From NCBI GenBank assembly GCA_009760855.2, contig WPIO01000047.1, positions 1,979,501-2,043,500 on the forward strand: 64,000 bases of DNA, given 5' to 3'. The DNA is from Cristatella mucedo (lineage: Eukaryota > Bryozoa > Phylactolaemata > Cristatellidae). A model generated the notes under the pieces. The model made no database searches, was not told the DNA's origin, and saw nothing but the letters and a program-made list of their open reading frames with translations. Position numbers and translations under genes: made by a program. Of the stretch, positions 1-13,125 are shown in pieces. Every line of letters begins with the position of its first letter. The stretch's first letter is position 1.

Positions 1-616
1 ATGTGGTTGCAAAATAAACTGCCTGAAGCCAAGGTAAAGTTGGCATCTTCATCGGGCCAAGGATCAAGATGATTGTAGAGGTTGGAATTTTTTTAAAGGC
101 GATGAACAGGACTATGAGCGTGGCTTGAAGCAGTCTTGTTGCAGAGGCTCGCGGTTTGCTGTTAGTACAATCAAAAAACTGAAAAACGTGATCAGCTAGT
201 TCAGGCTATCCTTAATGACTATTCCAAAGTGTGATACAGAATTTCCGTCTAAGTTCATATCTCTCTGAAGCTAATCTTCCGTAATTTTTCAAGAAGACGT
301 AAATCGTTCAGGTGATCAAGGCGCTTTCACTGGGATTAAATTGACTTGAAATTACTTGACAACTAATAAAAACATTAAACGCGTAAACGTGGTAGGACCA
401 TGTTTGGGCGATTCATCTTCAAGAGAGATATTACTATAGCCATAAACATAGAATACCTGCTCATCGATCAACCCTTCGAAGTGGACATTTTATTTTGACT
501 TCAGAGTACATGACACGTGTTTTTGTCTGTAACCAGAAAAGCCACAACAACTACGCGGATTTTACGCAGGAGATTTTTTGTGTAGCACAATCATAGCCTA
601 CACGGCTTTTGCTACG

Positions 617-830
617 CATTCGGTAGCCAGACGACTACACAACAGACACAAAAGAGAAAGTGAGAAGCTCATCTGAGTCAGGAGAGCAGTTTAGGTAGTG
701 AGTAGCATGGCCGTAGCAACTCAGGACTGCTGAAAAGAATGTGCAATAGCCGGAAACGGAGTCGATGTCTCGTTGCATAAACATTGCGGAAGTTGATTCC
801 TCAGCCTTGCAGACCATGCATTGTGACAGC
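617..830 (-). mobile_element. L2-B LINE 3'-end fragment
   Basis: Read on the minus strand, this matches the 3' region of the element seen on the plus strand at about 7540-7690 and 27375-27500. Shared blocks include a segment reading GAGCTGCTAC or GAGTTGCTAC, then GCTACTCACTA, then CTCCTGACTC. A 60-codon frame covers it, but it looks like the tail of a decayed LINE, not a gene. No target-site duplication was found. Confidence 0.55.
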
Positions 831-949
831 TTCTGTCGCCAAAGGACTTCTGTCGGGGGAAAGGAACAGCAAATGTATTGTCCATCTAGGACATGAAAAC
901 GCGAGGAACCTGAAACTGGTGCGGCAGTTCAGATAGTTATGAAGAAGCC

Positions 950-1376
950 AAGCTGTGGTGGGCCCTGTGGATCAGTGTAAGAACTTTTCTCTGTATCAGT
1001 TAAGTAACCGGCAGCCATAAAAGCTTTTTAAGCAAAGGAGACACATGGCCAAACCTAGCCTCGTAGACATATTCATGTCCAGCTGCAGCGGCACACTGCC
1101 TCTTTTCGGTAGCCCAGTCAAGAAGAAATTACACTAATATAGCCAAAAAAACTAAGCTGATTTTTAAATTCTCTGCAATCTACCGTGGAAGACAGGTCCC
1201 AAGCTTAGGTTGGGGTCAAAAGTGATGGATAGCTGTGGAGATAATCGTCTTAACTAGGCTCTCACAATTTAGGCAGCTGTCGATGGTGATGGTCGCACAA
1301 CAGCATCACCTATTAGAAGACCAAAGCCTTCTAGTCCGGTGACACGCTTAGGGTATCGGGTGGGCAGCAATAGATG
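950..1376 (-). mobile_element. L2-C LINE fragment (C-terminal RT region)
   Basis: Read on the minus strand, this is homologous to the L2-C copy at 7787-8594. It covers the stretch after the reverse transcriptase active site: remnants of an LLIGD..V.PSPS block, then a degenerate TGLPK motif. It stops at the same left boundary (GGCCC then TGTGG on the plus strand) as the copies at about 7808 and 18021, which suggests a common 3' end for the family. Several stops break the frame. Confidence 0.55.
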
Positions 1377-2335
1377 TGAATAATGATACGATGACTGTTC
1401 TTTCTTACTAAGTAAAGGCAAGAAGCGAATTTTTAATTTTATCATCGGAAATGAGTTAACTTACAGTTTGTCAAAGATGAGCGACTAAAGTAAAGTTCAA
1501 TTGGAATAATGACCAAATACTGTAGTTCTGAGGAATAATAAAGTAGGAAATAACACTTACGACCTACGTATTACGAGCGGTAATTACAAATCAGTAGAGA
1601 AAAGAACTAAGCAAGGTCACGTTATTGATAAGCTTACTATTTGCATGCATACAACCTCTCCATATGCTTAAAAGCTGTTTAAACCAAACATTTTGGATGG
1701 ACTTTGTGAATAACCTTATAGGAAGTATCTATGAACACCCTATGCAATATTAAGCGTATATCAAGCTATAGCATACAATTTAATCGATGATGAATTGAAA
1801 TGGAATCCTGCCACCAGAATAAATACAAATTTGAACGTAATGTCACATTTAGTGTTTGATACTTTTCTTTTAAAAACTTATAGACTCGCTGACGCCAGTA
1901 AAATCGCGACCTTAATATAATCTAGAGCTTTTGCACAAATGAAGCGTCGCTGCACTTATTTTCTTATCCTTTTCGGCCTTCCAACGTGTCGCATTATTGC
2001 AACTCAATTTCATCTTTAATTTCCGCAATTTGCGCTTGAATGGAAGAGGATTTTCTAGGATTGATTGACGATAAAACTGGCCAACTAGTTATGGGACAAC
2101 TTAAACTAGCTCAGAAATTGAAAGCTTAACCTATAAATTGCCGCGTTCGGTGTTTCTCCTATGCCATCTGCACGAAATTTGTCTGTCGTGTTACAAAGTG
2201 ATCTTTTACGATACGAACAAATTTTAATGCACGCAAGTTCGTAACCCAAGCAAAACCGCAAAGACTGAATGTTTTTTGGCTAAGTTATTAAGGTTAAGCA
2301 GGTCACTAGTGATCTAGTCCTGAAGTTCGTATCCC
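1377..2335. other. No gene or repeat recognised
   Basis: AT-rich sequence with stops in all frames and no motif that can be assigned. The first 616 bases of the window are similar in character. Old, unrecognisable transposon remnants are possible. Confidence 0.4.
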
Positions 2336-3745
2336 AATCAAAGAAGACAACGAGTCCTCTGGACCCTATTCCCACTGTCATGCTCCTACGTAAAATTGAT
2401 CTGCTGCTGCCATGCATAACTACTATCATTTCTATGTCATTAGCCACAGGTCACCTCCACCACCTTTTAAAATAGCTGTAGTGAGGCCACTTCTCAAGAA
2501 AGCTACACTAGACCAAGAGAACTTGAGCAATTGCCGTCCAGTCTCCCTTCTATCGTTCCTACCAAAGACTCTGAAACGGGTCGTGGCGGACCAGCTGAAC
2601 TCATATATCGAAAATTCAGACCTTGCTAGTAAGTTCCAGTCGGGCTTTAGAGCTAATTACTCAACACAGTCATCATTGCTTAGGGTATACAACGACCTAC
2701 TTAGGAATTCAGACATGGGTAGAGTGTCTCTGCTTCTTTTGCTCGATCTTTGGGCAGCTTTTGCTAATATCGATCACAAAGTTTTTCTGGAGTGACTTCC
2801 GTCTCGCCTGGGCATCACTGGCACTGCTCTGAAATTGTTCAGGTCAAACCTTAGCGGGAGACTCCAGAGTATCAACGTGAATGGACAAAGATCATCCGAC
2901 GTACCTCTGAAATATGGGGTACCTCAGGACTCTGTGCTATGTCCGATTTTTTTCTTGTTCTATACCCTCCCTCTTGCCGGTTTGTATGCGAAGCACAATC
3001 TAGGCTTTCAATTCTATGCGGATGACACTCAGTTCTACCTTTGCTGTGATCCCTCCCAACCTTTGAGCACCTCGAATTCTCTCAACTCACTTGCTGCATG
3101 TATTGACAACATCCACGCATAGATGGCAGCAAATTCTCTAAAACTTAACGATAATAAAACTAACTTACTAGTTATGGGCAAACCCAGTGTGATTCAGAAA
3201 TTCGAAAGGCTGACGCTCAAAATTGGCTCTGCCAGCATATCTCCTGTTGAATCAGCTCGAAATCTGGCTGAGATGTTCCAAAGTGACCTCTCGTTAGATG
3301 ACCACGTCAGCTTCACAGTCAAATCCTATTTTTAGCTATACAATATTTCTAAAATTCGTACTTGTTTAGATAAGGATACCACGTCTAAGTTAGTCCGTGC
3401 ATTCGTGACATCCCGTCTTGGCTTCTGTAACTCACCGCTTGATGGCCTACCGGCATGTGCAATCAGTCGATTACAGCTAGTGCCAAACTCTGCAGCTTGG
3501 CTTGTCTGTTGTGAGCGTCGCAGTTTCCACATCACACCACTTCTCGCCGACCTGCACTAGCTACCAGTCAACTAATGGATCGACTTTAAGGTTTTGTCGC
3601 TCACTTTTAGGTCCCTTCTTTCTTTGGCTCCAGCCTATCTCTCACATCTTCTCCCCCACCTGGCCAAGCATCGTACCGCCCGCTTTTCGGAATCCAACAG
3701 TTTACCAATACCTCGTACGAAAGATACTTGAAAGATACTTGAGGC
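2336..3745 (+). mobile_element. L2-A LINE, reverse transcriptase and C-terminal part
   Basis: A 5'- and 3'-truncated L2/CR1-type LINE whose reverse transcriptase can be read across several frames. Visible in order: VVRPLLKK near 2480; NCRPVSLLSFL (normally NYRPVS) near 2530; FQSGFRANYST near 2635; a damaged LLDLWAAFANIDH near 2740; YGVPQDSV near 2920; the catalytic FYADDTQFY near 3015; LKLNDNKT near 3140; and the SRLGFCNSPLDGLPAC block near 3410. L2 elements normally carry an apurinic-type endonuclease upstream and a stem-loop tail downstream; both are missing here. Stops and frame changes (around 2793, 3120 and 3334) show a dead copy. The same family occurs more than a dozen times in the window. 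Confidence 0.85.
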
Positions 3746-4821
<1,076 letters not shown>

Positions 4822-5583
4822 TTTAGGCACATATGCAGTCAGCCAACAGCTTAACTTTAAAAATATCTTGGATACCAACTTTTCTACGGTCACCCTAATG
4901 GAAATAGAAAATCAAATTGTATCAATTAAAACTTTCAAAATCTGCTATCAGCATGTTTTGAAATGCTGCAAATAGTATATATAGATAGAAATGTCTTACA
5001 GTTGTAGATTGTAAGTACTGTGGGCTTTTTCTTGCTTGCATGACTTGCTAGACGAAAGACGCGTTCAGCGTGATCTTGTGCGATCCTGTGTTTCGTTGTG
5101 TGATTTTAAAATTCGCTACTGTATTAATTTATATACTACTATTTGCTTCTGTATTAGATATTGCGTTCTTTTGGATAGCCGAAAAACAAAGAAGTATCAC
5201 CTCTCCTGTTGGTAAAAAACCGGAGGAGAGCAATTACTTTTGAGAAGAAAATTAGTGTCGAACGGAACAGAGAATGTGCTAAAAAAGACTATAGAAAAAA
5301 TGAGTGAAACTTTGAACGAAATAACATTACAGTGAAAAGGCAAGTTAATGATTCCATTGCTTGCTATCGGGAAATGTTCAAAGAAAGAAAAAACAAAAGC
5401 AGTCAAAGATGGGTTCTTATTTCCTCAGAAAACCAAGTTTTAAGCCAAACCTTGCACTAGCAAAGCAGCTTATTCACTTTAGCCATCTGCCAGGCACTAG
5501 GGCTTAGAGGAAGAGGGATTTAATGATCCTACAAGATATCCCAAATCCTTCTTAGTCCTCCTCCCGATAAAAATTAATTGACT

Positions 5584-5722
5584 GCCGAGCTGGTTTGGTC
5601 CAGCGGTTAAGGTGCTCGCCCCGACCAGGGCCTGGCTGAGGTCGTGGGCTCGAGCCCCGAGGCAAATGTGAAGCGAATGAATAGTGATTAAGGTCTCTTA
5701 GAGCGCTATGCAAATGAACTAT
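5584..5722 (+). mobile_element. tRNA-derived SINE with L2-like 3' tail
   Basis: The head has an internal polymerase III promoter: an A-box-like TGGTCCAGCGG at 5596-5606 and a B-box-like GGCTCGAGCCC at 5647-5657, separated as in a tRNA. The tail (about 5680-5715) reads GAATAGTGATTAAGGTCTC then TTAGAGCGCTAT, which resembles the L2-A tail (GAGATTAAGTTCTCT then GAGGGCGCTTTATC). That is the classic arrangement of a SINE that borrows a partner LINE's reverse transcriptase. Other copies lie at 12388-12521, 31238-31375 and 33521-33658. It is not a functional tRNA gene: the 5' half does not fold into a complete cloverleaf with a matching acceptor stem. Confidence 0.8.
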
Positions 5723-6070
5723 GTTTACTGTACCACAAATACGAGCTTCTTTATAGGCGAAAATACTTCACATTATGGCACATAAATATTAAATTTATTA
5801 AAAAAAATTCACTTTGTTTACTCTTCTCTGTATTCATCAGAACGTATCGTACTAGAACGTATCAAATACCATTTTAGACTTAGGAAAATTCGAGTTACGG
5901 CAGATTTTTTTGTTCCTATTTATTTTACAAGTCGAGGAGACTGTATATATACATACATGCTCGTATGCATAACATGCTTACATGCATATATGCATACACA
6001 CTGACAGATATACAGACACACACGCTCCCAAGACAGTGTATATATATACTATAACACTTTATACGGCATA

Positions 6071-6072
6071 TG

Positions 6073-6107
<35 letters not shown>

Positions 6108-6121
6108 ATATATATATATAC
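6071..6121. repeat. TA-rich microsatellite with ATGTAT interruptions
   Basis: Runs of TATATA broken by TATGTATA. Nearby sequence from 5940 to 6060 is also rich in CATACA/TATACA words, so this is a degenerate simple repeat. The short Tyr/Ile-rich frame over it is not a gene. Confidence 0.85.
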
Positions 6122-6179
6122 ATATTTTAAACCTAACTTTGCAAAAGCCTGCTTAAAAAGCTGTGTATATTTTAAATAG

Positions 6180-7499
6180 ACCATTATTACATAACTACGC
6201 ACGTACTAAAAGCTATTTGTAACAATAACAGCCACCAAGTAAAAGCTATGCAGTATTTACGAACGAATAGCTTGCTTCCTCGGAATCGCACAGACAAATG
6301 ATCATTAACTAAGGAGGGGCTTTAAAACCTCTAAGAGGTTTAAATGCATCATTTCCAACAATAACAGTCATGTCAGAAGCGCGGCGTACTAAGAAATTTA
6401 ATCTCTATCGAGGTCCTTTTACAATTCACTGCAAGAGAATCAGTACCCATGAGTTTTTATCCCGTATGGTATCGAGCACACGATATCGTGCAAATATCAC
6501 GCTTTGGCAGAATGCTAAAGTCGAACGCTAAAGTAGAGACACTCATGGCCACCGGTTATTTAAACCTAAGTAGCATGTAATAAATTATCTGCATTTACGC
6601 ATGCAAGTCATAGCATAACAAAATAAATTACTATTTACGGTGTGCGAAGGGAAAGCTGGCCATAACGGATGCATCTCGAGCATTTAAAGTTGCTACTAAC
6701 GTATCTTCTCTCAGAAACGCAAATAGGCTTGAATTGACTGATGCAGGCTATATGTGCATGGATAATCTTTACAAAAAGTCAATATCATTAAAAAAATGAT
6801 TTTCTTAAGAAGACAGCGACTGAGTAGCAGTACTTACTCCTGCTGGGTTCATTGGCGTCCGTATGACTATCAGCAACGAGTTCAAGCTCAGCCATTTGAC
6901 TCGCCGAATAACACCGACATGTTAATCTCCACCTCCCGCAGGACAGCTGTGCGTTTCCGTTATTTCAATATCACTTTCAAGTCTGTAGTTGGAGTGACTC
7001 CTCACCCATATCACTTTTACTCCGTTAATAATCATTACATAGTGTAGTGCTTAATAGTAATTTTTAAATCTCTGCTTTCTATTATTGCGCCCGTTTCATT
7101 TACTTTCACGAGAAGTTTAAAAACAGCGAGCTCTCTAATATTGGAGGATATTCATAGAAATTGATTTTAAGCATGGTATTTGGCCAATTCAATTTGATTT
7201 AGTGAGAGTAACAACGATGGTCTACTCTGAAAAATTTTGCCAAGGATGGTTCAAATTTAGCTTACTAATGACGTTGCTCGCCATGTTGACCGTGCCGGCC
7301 AATGAATATACTATGCGATTTTTAACGAGCGTTTCAGTTAAAGATGAGTTGGTTCAAAAACCCCATTTACACAGCTGGAGAAGAACTGTCGCAGCTATTA
7401 CCATTGCTCTTAAAGGGCAATAAAGGATCGCCCACTTCATGACTCGAACGCAAGACCTGGGCAGCTAAGCTCGAGCACCATGAAGCTGTGCTACGACCA
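6180..7499. other. Unassigned spacer with small chance ORFs
   Basis: No homology could be recognised. Frames of 83 codons (6796-7047) and 73 codons (7202-7423) exist. They have no repeated, motif-bearing or splice-flanked structure and are of a length expected by chance. Confidence 0.4.
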
Positions 7500-7786
7500 A
7501 GTGTAGCCTACCACCCGTGCGACTAGCAGCAGCAACAACTACTCTCCTGCTGCCGACTATGGCTCATCCTTCTCAGCGGTCCTGAGCTGCTACTTCCATG
7601 CGACTCACTACCTCAACTGCTCTCCTGACTCTGCCATGCTTCCCGCTTTCTTTTTGTTGCGTGAGACGAAGCCTGTTGACTACTGAATGCTTACAGAAAG
7701 CCGCCTAGGCTGTGAGTTTGCTATACAAAACTCTCCTAGTTAACACCCACATGGTATTTATGACTTTGTGGAGTTACAGACGGAGA
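7500..7786 (+). mobile_element. L2-B LINE 3' region
   Basis: Collinear with 27375-27640: both contain CTGAGCTGCTACTTC, CTACTGAATGCTTAC or its variant CTACCGAATGCTTAC, and end in TTTGTGG...GGAGTTACA. The minus-strand copy at 617-830 is a third member. The coding part of this copy is missing. It ends where the minus-strand L2-C tail begins. Confidence 0.6.
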
Positions 7787-8594
7787 TACATTACATTACA
7801 TTACGATGGGCCTTGTGGCTCAGTCGGCGTAATGACTTTGAAATGCATCCGTCGATCAAACGGCAGCCATCCCAACCCTTTCATAAAAGGAGACATGTGG
7901 TCAAACCTCAGGAATTTGAAAACTAGCCTTGCAGCCGTATTTATAGCCATCTGTACTGGCCTAGCTGCTTTTTTTGTAGCCCAGCCAAAAGGGAATTACA
8001 ATAATCAAGCCGAGACAGAACTGAGGAACTAGTTAAGGTTTTTGCAAACCACCGTGGGAAACAGCTCCTAACTATAGATAGGGATCGGACGTGACGGCTA
8101 GCTGTTGAAGCAGTCTTCTGAATGAAGCTTTCAAATTTAGGCAGTTTTCGAAAACGACTTTCTAAATTTCCTGCACTTGGTGACGGTCGCACAACACCAT
8201 CACCTATTAAAAGAGCTAAACCTTATAATCTAGCCACATGCTCAGGGTGTAATATGAGCAGCAGCTCAGTTTTATCATCATTTAGTTTCAAGACATTGTA
8301 TGACATCAAGGATCGAATGTCTGCAAGGTGAAAATTCAGTCTATCAGTAGCTGCAGCAGATTCCGACGGTTTTAAGGAAACATACAGCTACGTGTCATCA
8401 GCATAAAAGTTATCTCCAATCCCGGAGGCCTTAATCAATTTTCCCTGAGGTTTGGAGGCATTAATCACTTTTCCCTGAGGTTGATTATAAATAGAGAATA
8501 GCAAGAGACTACATATGGACCCTTGAGGGACTACACATGGGTTGAAGTTGTTGCTCAAGAATGTTTTGGCTATAAGTGATGCAATTTTTTGCAT
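7787..8594 (-). mobile_element. L2-C LINE, RT palm to C-terminus, (TAATG)n tail
   Basis: On the minus strand a recognisable L2 reverse transcriptase runs from 8594 down: CVVPQGSICSLLLFSIY, then the catalytic YADDT at 8391-8405, then VLKLNDDKTELLLI, LLIGDGVV.PSPSAGNLE and SRLDYCNSLLAGL. Motif spacing is as expected for the family, but stops interrupt the frame. A 32-base unit is duplicated at 8430-8493, inserting a second QGK.I.AS peptide between the PQG and YADD motifs. On the plus strand ACATT repeats at 7787-7806 form the probable 3' tail of this minus-strand copy. Confidence 0.75.
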
Positions 8595-10140
8595 GGGCCA
8601 TCGTTTGAATCAGTTGCAATCACGCCCTCGTCAAAGACAGTGCCTGTCGTTGTTGTAATATACCAACCTCCTGCTGGCTGTAAACTTGTTTATAGAGAAT
8701 TTTTCGGAGTTCCTCGCTTAAGTACTAGTGTGTTGCAGGCCGTTGCTAACTGGTGGAGACTTCAATATTCAAGTTGACAACCAAACCCACAGCCAAGCCC
8801 CGCTCATTTATTGACTGCCTGGAGAATTCTGGTTCACTCCAACACGTTAGCTATAATTCCCAAGTCAGCGGCCGTATCCTAGATCTGACCCTGTCAGATA
8901 CATGTTTAGTCTTGTTTACGATTCATGCTCCTTTATACGTACAGGGTAACGTCGAAACAGTCCAGCGACGTATCCTAAAAGTAGTGACAAAAACACGTGT
9001 TTGAAATCTCTATGTGATGCAGATCTTCTTGATCTGCAGCCAAACTCAACATATAGCTCCGATGCTCTCACCGATGCAGTGAACATGACAAAACTTAAGA
9101 GTGCTTTTGACAAGCATGCTCCCGTCTGTTCTGTCTGTGTACAGAGTCGTGGAGATTCCTTTCAATTTACAAAAACTTGAAAAGATGAGCTTTTTTAAAG
9201 GCAAGCTGGCACGTCGTTTTAAGAAATTAGGTCCTGATACCGATCTAGTCATGTTCAAATAATTTCTTTCTGAGTCTACACGCGGAAGCTTTAAAAATTC
9301 GGGGCTTCTTTTTTCAATCGAAAACTGAAGTCCCTCCAGTCGCACCCAAAACAATAGTATAGACTTTAGACAATTTACAGACTAGTGCTGATAGGTTTGA
9401 CTCATCAGATATTAACGGCTCAGCCGGAAAGTTTGCAGCTATCTTTAATCGAAGCACATACGTGCCTTCATAAAGCGGCCATCGACTAAAGTAGCTACGG
9501 AATAGCAACCTATGATCTTTCTTAAGAGATTCTCCGAGGTTTCTGCATGCGATTTGGCTAAGTTAATAAGATCTAGTAAGAAGAGCTCGTCTTCTGAAGA
9601 TCATATACCATCACCTCTGTAGTCTTCACTGGCAGATCAAGTTAACCAGCCATAATCGAGATTTTCGATACTTCTCTGAAAAAAGGGGTCTTACCCCAGT
9701 CCTTCAAATCGGCAGTTGTTAGACCGATACTTTAAAGCCTGGATTATATGCAGATGTCCAAGCAAGCTACAGCCAAGCTACCCTTTATCCCTTTTAAACA
9801 TTCTTGAAATTATTGTTGCAAAGCAACTGGTAGCACACGTTAAAAATAAAGAAACGCCAGAAAATTTGTAATCGGGGTTCAAGCGGCAGCATTAGACTGA
9901 AACTGCTCTGCGTCGTGTTACCAAAGACATACTATGCAGTAAAGATAACTGGAATGTTACTGCCCTAGCGCTTCTAAATCTTCTCAGCTGCCTTCGACAA
10001 CCTTGATCACGATGTACTACTAAAAAGATTGAGAACAACAATCGATCTGGCAGAATAGGCACTGACGTAGTTTTAATCGTAATTGTCTGATCATATTTAA
10101 TCCGTGTCGTGTGGAGGTTGGGTCTCACCTGTGAGACGAA
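8595..10140 (+). mobile_element. L2-B LINE, endonuclease domain to early RT
   Basis: A decayed LINE carrying part of an apurinic-like endonuclease: FESVAITPSSK near 8605, VVVVIYQPP near 8650, and the G-D-F-N core at 8755-8766 in a shifted frame, followed by SGRILDLTLSD near 8870. The linker (SAFDKHAPVC-like, about 9100) is collinear with the copy starting at 25323. RT pieces follow: KKGVLPQSFKSAVVRP near 9690 and FDNLDHDVLLKRLRTT near 9985. Frames change repeatedly. It ends at about 10140, where a minus-strand L2-A fragment begins. Confidence 0.7.
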
Positions 10141-11262
10141 TCAAGTTTAGTAGTGTGTTCAAAGCTTTTGAAGCATAGGAACTAAAGGCTCTTTATCAGA
10201 CTCTTTTGAGGTTCCTACGAGGTATGGCTAAACGATTTGAGTCAGAACAGTGGGTTGTAAGTTTCTTCGCCTGGTGGAGTAGTTCTGATAGGTAGGGTGG
10301 AGTCAGGCAATGAAGGGACCTAAAAGTAAGTGACAGAACCTTATAATAAATAATACAATAGTAACAATAAATTGGTATAGCACTCTCAGAAAAAGTTATG
10401 TATTAAAAGCATTACCAAATGATTTTTGGTAACACCCGGAAGTAGCAAGCATAATGTAAACAGGTACATGTCCATGAAGGACGAAGATATCTTCTGTAAT
10501 AAAGGAATGCGAAGCTAAATTACGACGACCACAACGACGTCAGTAGACTTTACTGGGATACAGTGCAGATCGGTGAAAAGTGGTGCGTTGTGATGTGACA
10601 ACTTCGGAGCTCACGACAGATTAAACTAGCTGCAGAGTTGTGCACCAACTGCAAAGCGCCCGATAGCAGTCGGGAGACCAGCAAGCCTTGAGTTACAAAA
10701 GTCAAGACGGTATGTAACAAATCAATTGACCAATTTAGATGTGGTATCCCTATCGAGGCGAGCCCAAATTTTGGAAATGGCACGTAGCTGAAAGTAGGTA
10801 CTGCGGAACTGATGAGGTTGTCTAATGGAAGGTCATTTTGGACCAGGACCCCTAGACTAAGCGCAGATTCAACGGGAGATATGCTGGCGGAGCCAATTTT
10901 GAGCGTTAGGTGTTCCAGTTAAGAATCACGTTTGGTTCGCCAACAACTTGTAAGTTGGTTTTATTGTCATTCAATTTGAGAGTATTAGTTGCCATTTAAT
11001 GTGAGGATGTTAGAAGTACATGCTTCAATGAAGTCAAGAAAGCTTGACGTGCTTGAGGGCACGGAGAAACCTAAGCACATGTACAGCCGTTTGGTATTGG
11101 CATAGAAGTAAAAGCGTAGATTGTGCTTGGCAATTACCTAAGCAAGCCGCGAGAAATAAGTAAAATGTAAAAACAGCACAGAGCACAGAGGGCTGCAGGA
11201 AGACACGCACAGAGCACAGTCAAGCACCGACCCCAGTCAAGCACCGACCCCTGGGGTACCCC
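10141..11262 (-). mobile_element. L2-A LINE, two abutting minus-strand pieces
   Basis: The segment 10141-10345 matches the C-terminal coding end of L2-A read on the minus strand. From 10346 a tail-like stretch (TATAATAAATAATA then a degenerate GCACTCTCAGAA) marks the 3' end of a second minus copy. That copy continues through the DFCNS-like block near 10680, a damaged YADD region (YANT) near 11105 and a GVPQGSV motif near 11255. An exact 17-base tandem duplication (11218-11234 and 11235-11251) lies just after the GVPQG codons. All frames are broken. Confidence 0.65.
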
Positions 11263-11624
11263 TTAATAATTTAATGGTTACTTAGATGATCACTTCATGT
11301 AGATATCAATGCTCTGTATCCTCCCACCGAGATTCAACCGAAACAGCTAATGGGCACTGCCTTTGATGGCCAGTCGTGATGAGAGGCGCGCTGGAAGAAC
11401 TTGGCGATCAGTAGTATCAAACGCTGCCAAAAGATCTATGCAGCAAGAGTGGCGACCTTTGATGAGAGGCTGAGCTGCTGTGTCGAACAAAGACTTGTGC
11501 GAAAAATTAAAAACCTGTCCAGACATTGGAGTCTACGAGCGGCTGTGCAGCCACTCACTCGAACAGTAGACTTAATTCAAAAAATTGAAACAATACGAAA
11601 ACTCGGACACTCACATTTGCTATA
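11263..11624. other. Unassigned spacer
   Basis: Holds a 74-codon frame (11401-11625) with no recognisable motif. It lies between a truncated L2-A copy and an L2-A tail and may be part of either element, but similarity could not be seen. Confidence 0.3.
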
Positions 11625-11722
11625 AATTCCTTTGCAGCAAACTTAAAGCGCCTAGAAAGAGATTGAGTTCTCTGAGGGCGCTTTAATTATTGCATTATTA
11701 TTATTATTATTGTTATTGTGAA
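11625..11722 (+). mobile_element. L2-A 3' tail with (ATT)n
   Basis: Contains AAAGCGCC, then AGAGATTGAGTTCTCT, then GGGCGCTTT, followed by ATTATTATT repeats. This is the same double stem-loop tail as at 25252-25322. It is the 3' signature of the L2-A family and marks an old insertion end. Confidence 0.8.
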
Positions 11723-11865
11723 AAAAGTCACTAGTGTTGATATTTGCCAGTGGAGAGCCTTTTTATGACAATATCGCACGTGAACATCACTTCAAATTCG
11801 ATGACATGATGTCGTGTGACAATATTACATAGCCCATAAGATATTAAAAATCATAAATCAGAAAA

Positions 11866-12600
11866 TTGCGAAAATTCGGGCTTGTCTAGACAAGGACACC
11901 ACATCTTTACTGGTCCATGCATTAGTGACACTCCGTCTCGACTTCTGTAACTCCCTGCTTGCTGGTCTACTGGCCTGTGCACTCAGGTGCTTACAGCTGG
12001 TGCAAAACTCTTGTAGCTAGGCTTTTCTGTCGTGAGCATGGCAGTGGTCACAACACACCACTTTTTGCCGACCTGCAATGACTTCCAGTCAAGCATCTCA
12101 TCGACTTCAAGGTTTTGTCACTCAATTTTAGGTCCCTTCATTGTGTGGCTCCAGCCTACCTGTCAGATCTAATTCCAACCATGCTATATATCGTACCACC
12201 CGCTTTTCGGAATCTAACTGTTTACCCATGCCTCGTACAAATCTCAAATCCTTTGGAGACAGTGCCTGTAATTTGTACGCTCCCAAAGCCTTGACCTCAA
12301 TCCCAGTTTGCTTCACGACATTTCTTGACTTGTCACATTTAAAAAGAAACTAAAGAAACACATATATTTAGTTAAATATAAATATAAGTCATTTATATAG
12401 CGCCCCAAAATAACTGAATCTCTATTCGGGTGCTTCACTTATGCCTCGGGGCTCGAGCCCACGACCTCAATTAGACCTTGGTCGGGGTGAGCACCTTAAC
12501 CGCTGGACCAAACCAGCTCGGTGCACAGCATTAAGCGGTTTCCTGTGATTAGTTCTAACGCTGTTGAAATATTGAACCTTTAATCTTTAACCTTTTTCTC
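11866..12600 (+). mobile_element. L2-A LINE C-terminal part, interrupted by a SINE
   Basis: Aligns with the C-terminal coding block of L2-A: CLDKDTTS near 11890, RLDFCNSLLAGL near 11940, ADLQ near 12075 and ARFSESN-like near 12205. At about 12372 the element stops at ATATATTTAG. It resumes after 12521 with CAGCATTAAGCGGTTTCCTGTGATT, the counterpart of CAGCATTTAGTGGGTCCTTGTGATT in the copy at 23528-25322. The SINE therefore inserted into an existing L2-A copy. Confidence 0.75.
12388..12521 (-). mobile_element. tRNA-derived SINE, nested in L2-A
   Basis: Read on the minus strand it begins with CCGAGCTGGTTTGGTCCAGCGG and includes GGGCTCGAGCCCCGAGGC as the B box. It ends in GAATAGAGATTCAGTTATT then GGGGCGCTATATAAATGA. 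It is the best-preserved copy of the tail in this window. Confidence 0.82.
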
Positions 12601-13125
12601 ACGTTATTTTATCTTTCCATGAGATCAAGTTCTTCAGTGACCTTATGCGAACCGGATGCCGGAGCAGAGAAATACGTGTTATGGCCAAGTGGCTTTGCTT
12701 TATCAGCTAAAATCTTATTTCGTAAGAATTGCTACTTAGAAAAATATTTGATCGATCAGGTCCTCAATTTATGGCTAAAATAAAAGCACATAAGTACAGA
12801 ATGAGTCCGCCAGATGGCGTATCGAAAATGATGTAACAATATTTTCGTGGCTACCGTCAAGGATTATCTCCTAAAATCCTAATAGACTAATGCTGTCCAT
12901 ACCTACCTTACACCTATGCATTCGCTTATTAGCGCATGCCAAGCGTTCAAGGAATGAAACAGAATGTGAGGCCACCTATGCCTCAGCATCAAGCCTACAA
13001 ACGATGCACTCCTTAAGCTCTAAAGATCAGCTGTCTTTTGTCGATCAACTGCATCGATGTTTTTCAAAATCGCTCAATGACCGGTCTAGGAATAAACCAA
13101 ATTAAAGAATAACAATAGCACAAGG

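Noticed and set aside
5584-5660. Functional tRNA gene
   Set aside because: A and B boxes are present, but the acceptor and anticodon stems do not close and the sequence continues into a shared LINE-like tail; four diverged copies show a SINE.
7808-8032. A second tRNA-like SINE family (TGGCTCAGTCGG box, copies at 950, 7808 and 18021)
   Set aside because: Read on the other strand it is the C-terminal coding block of L2-C (SRLDYCNSLLAGL), continuous with a YADD motif, so the A-box match is coincidental.
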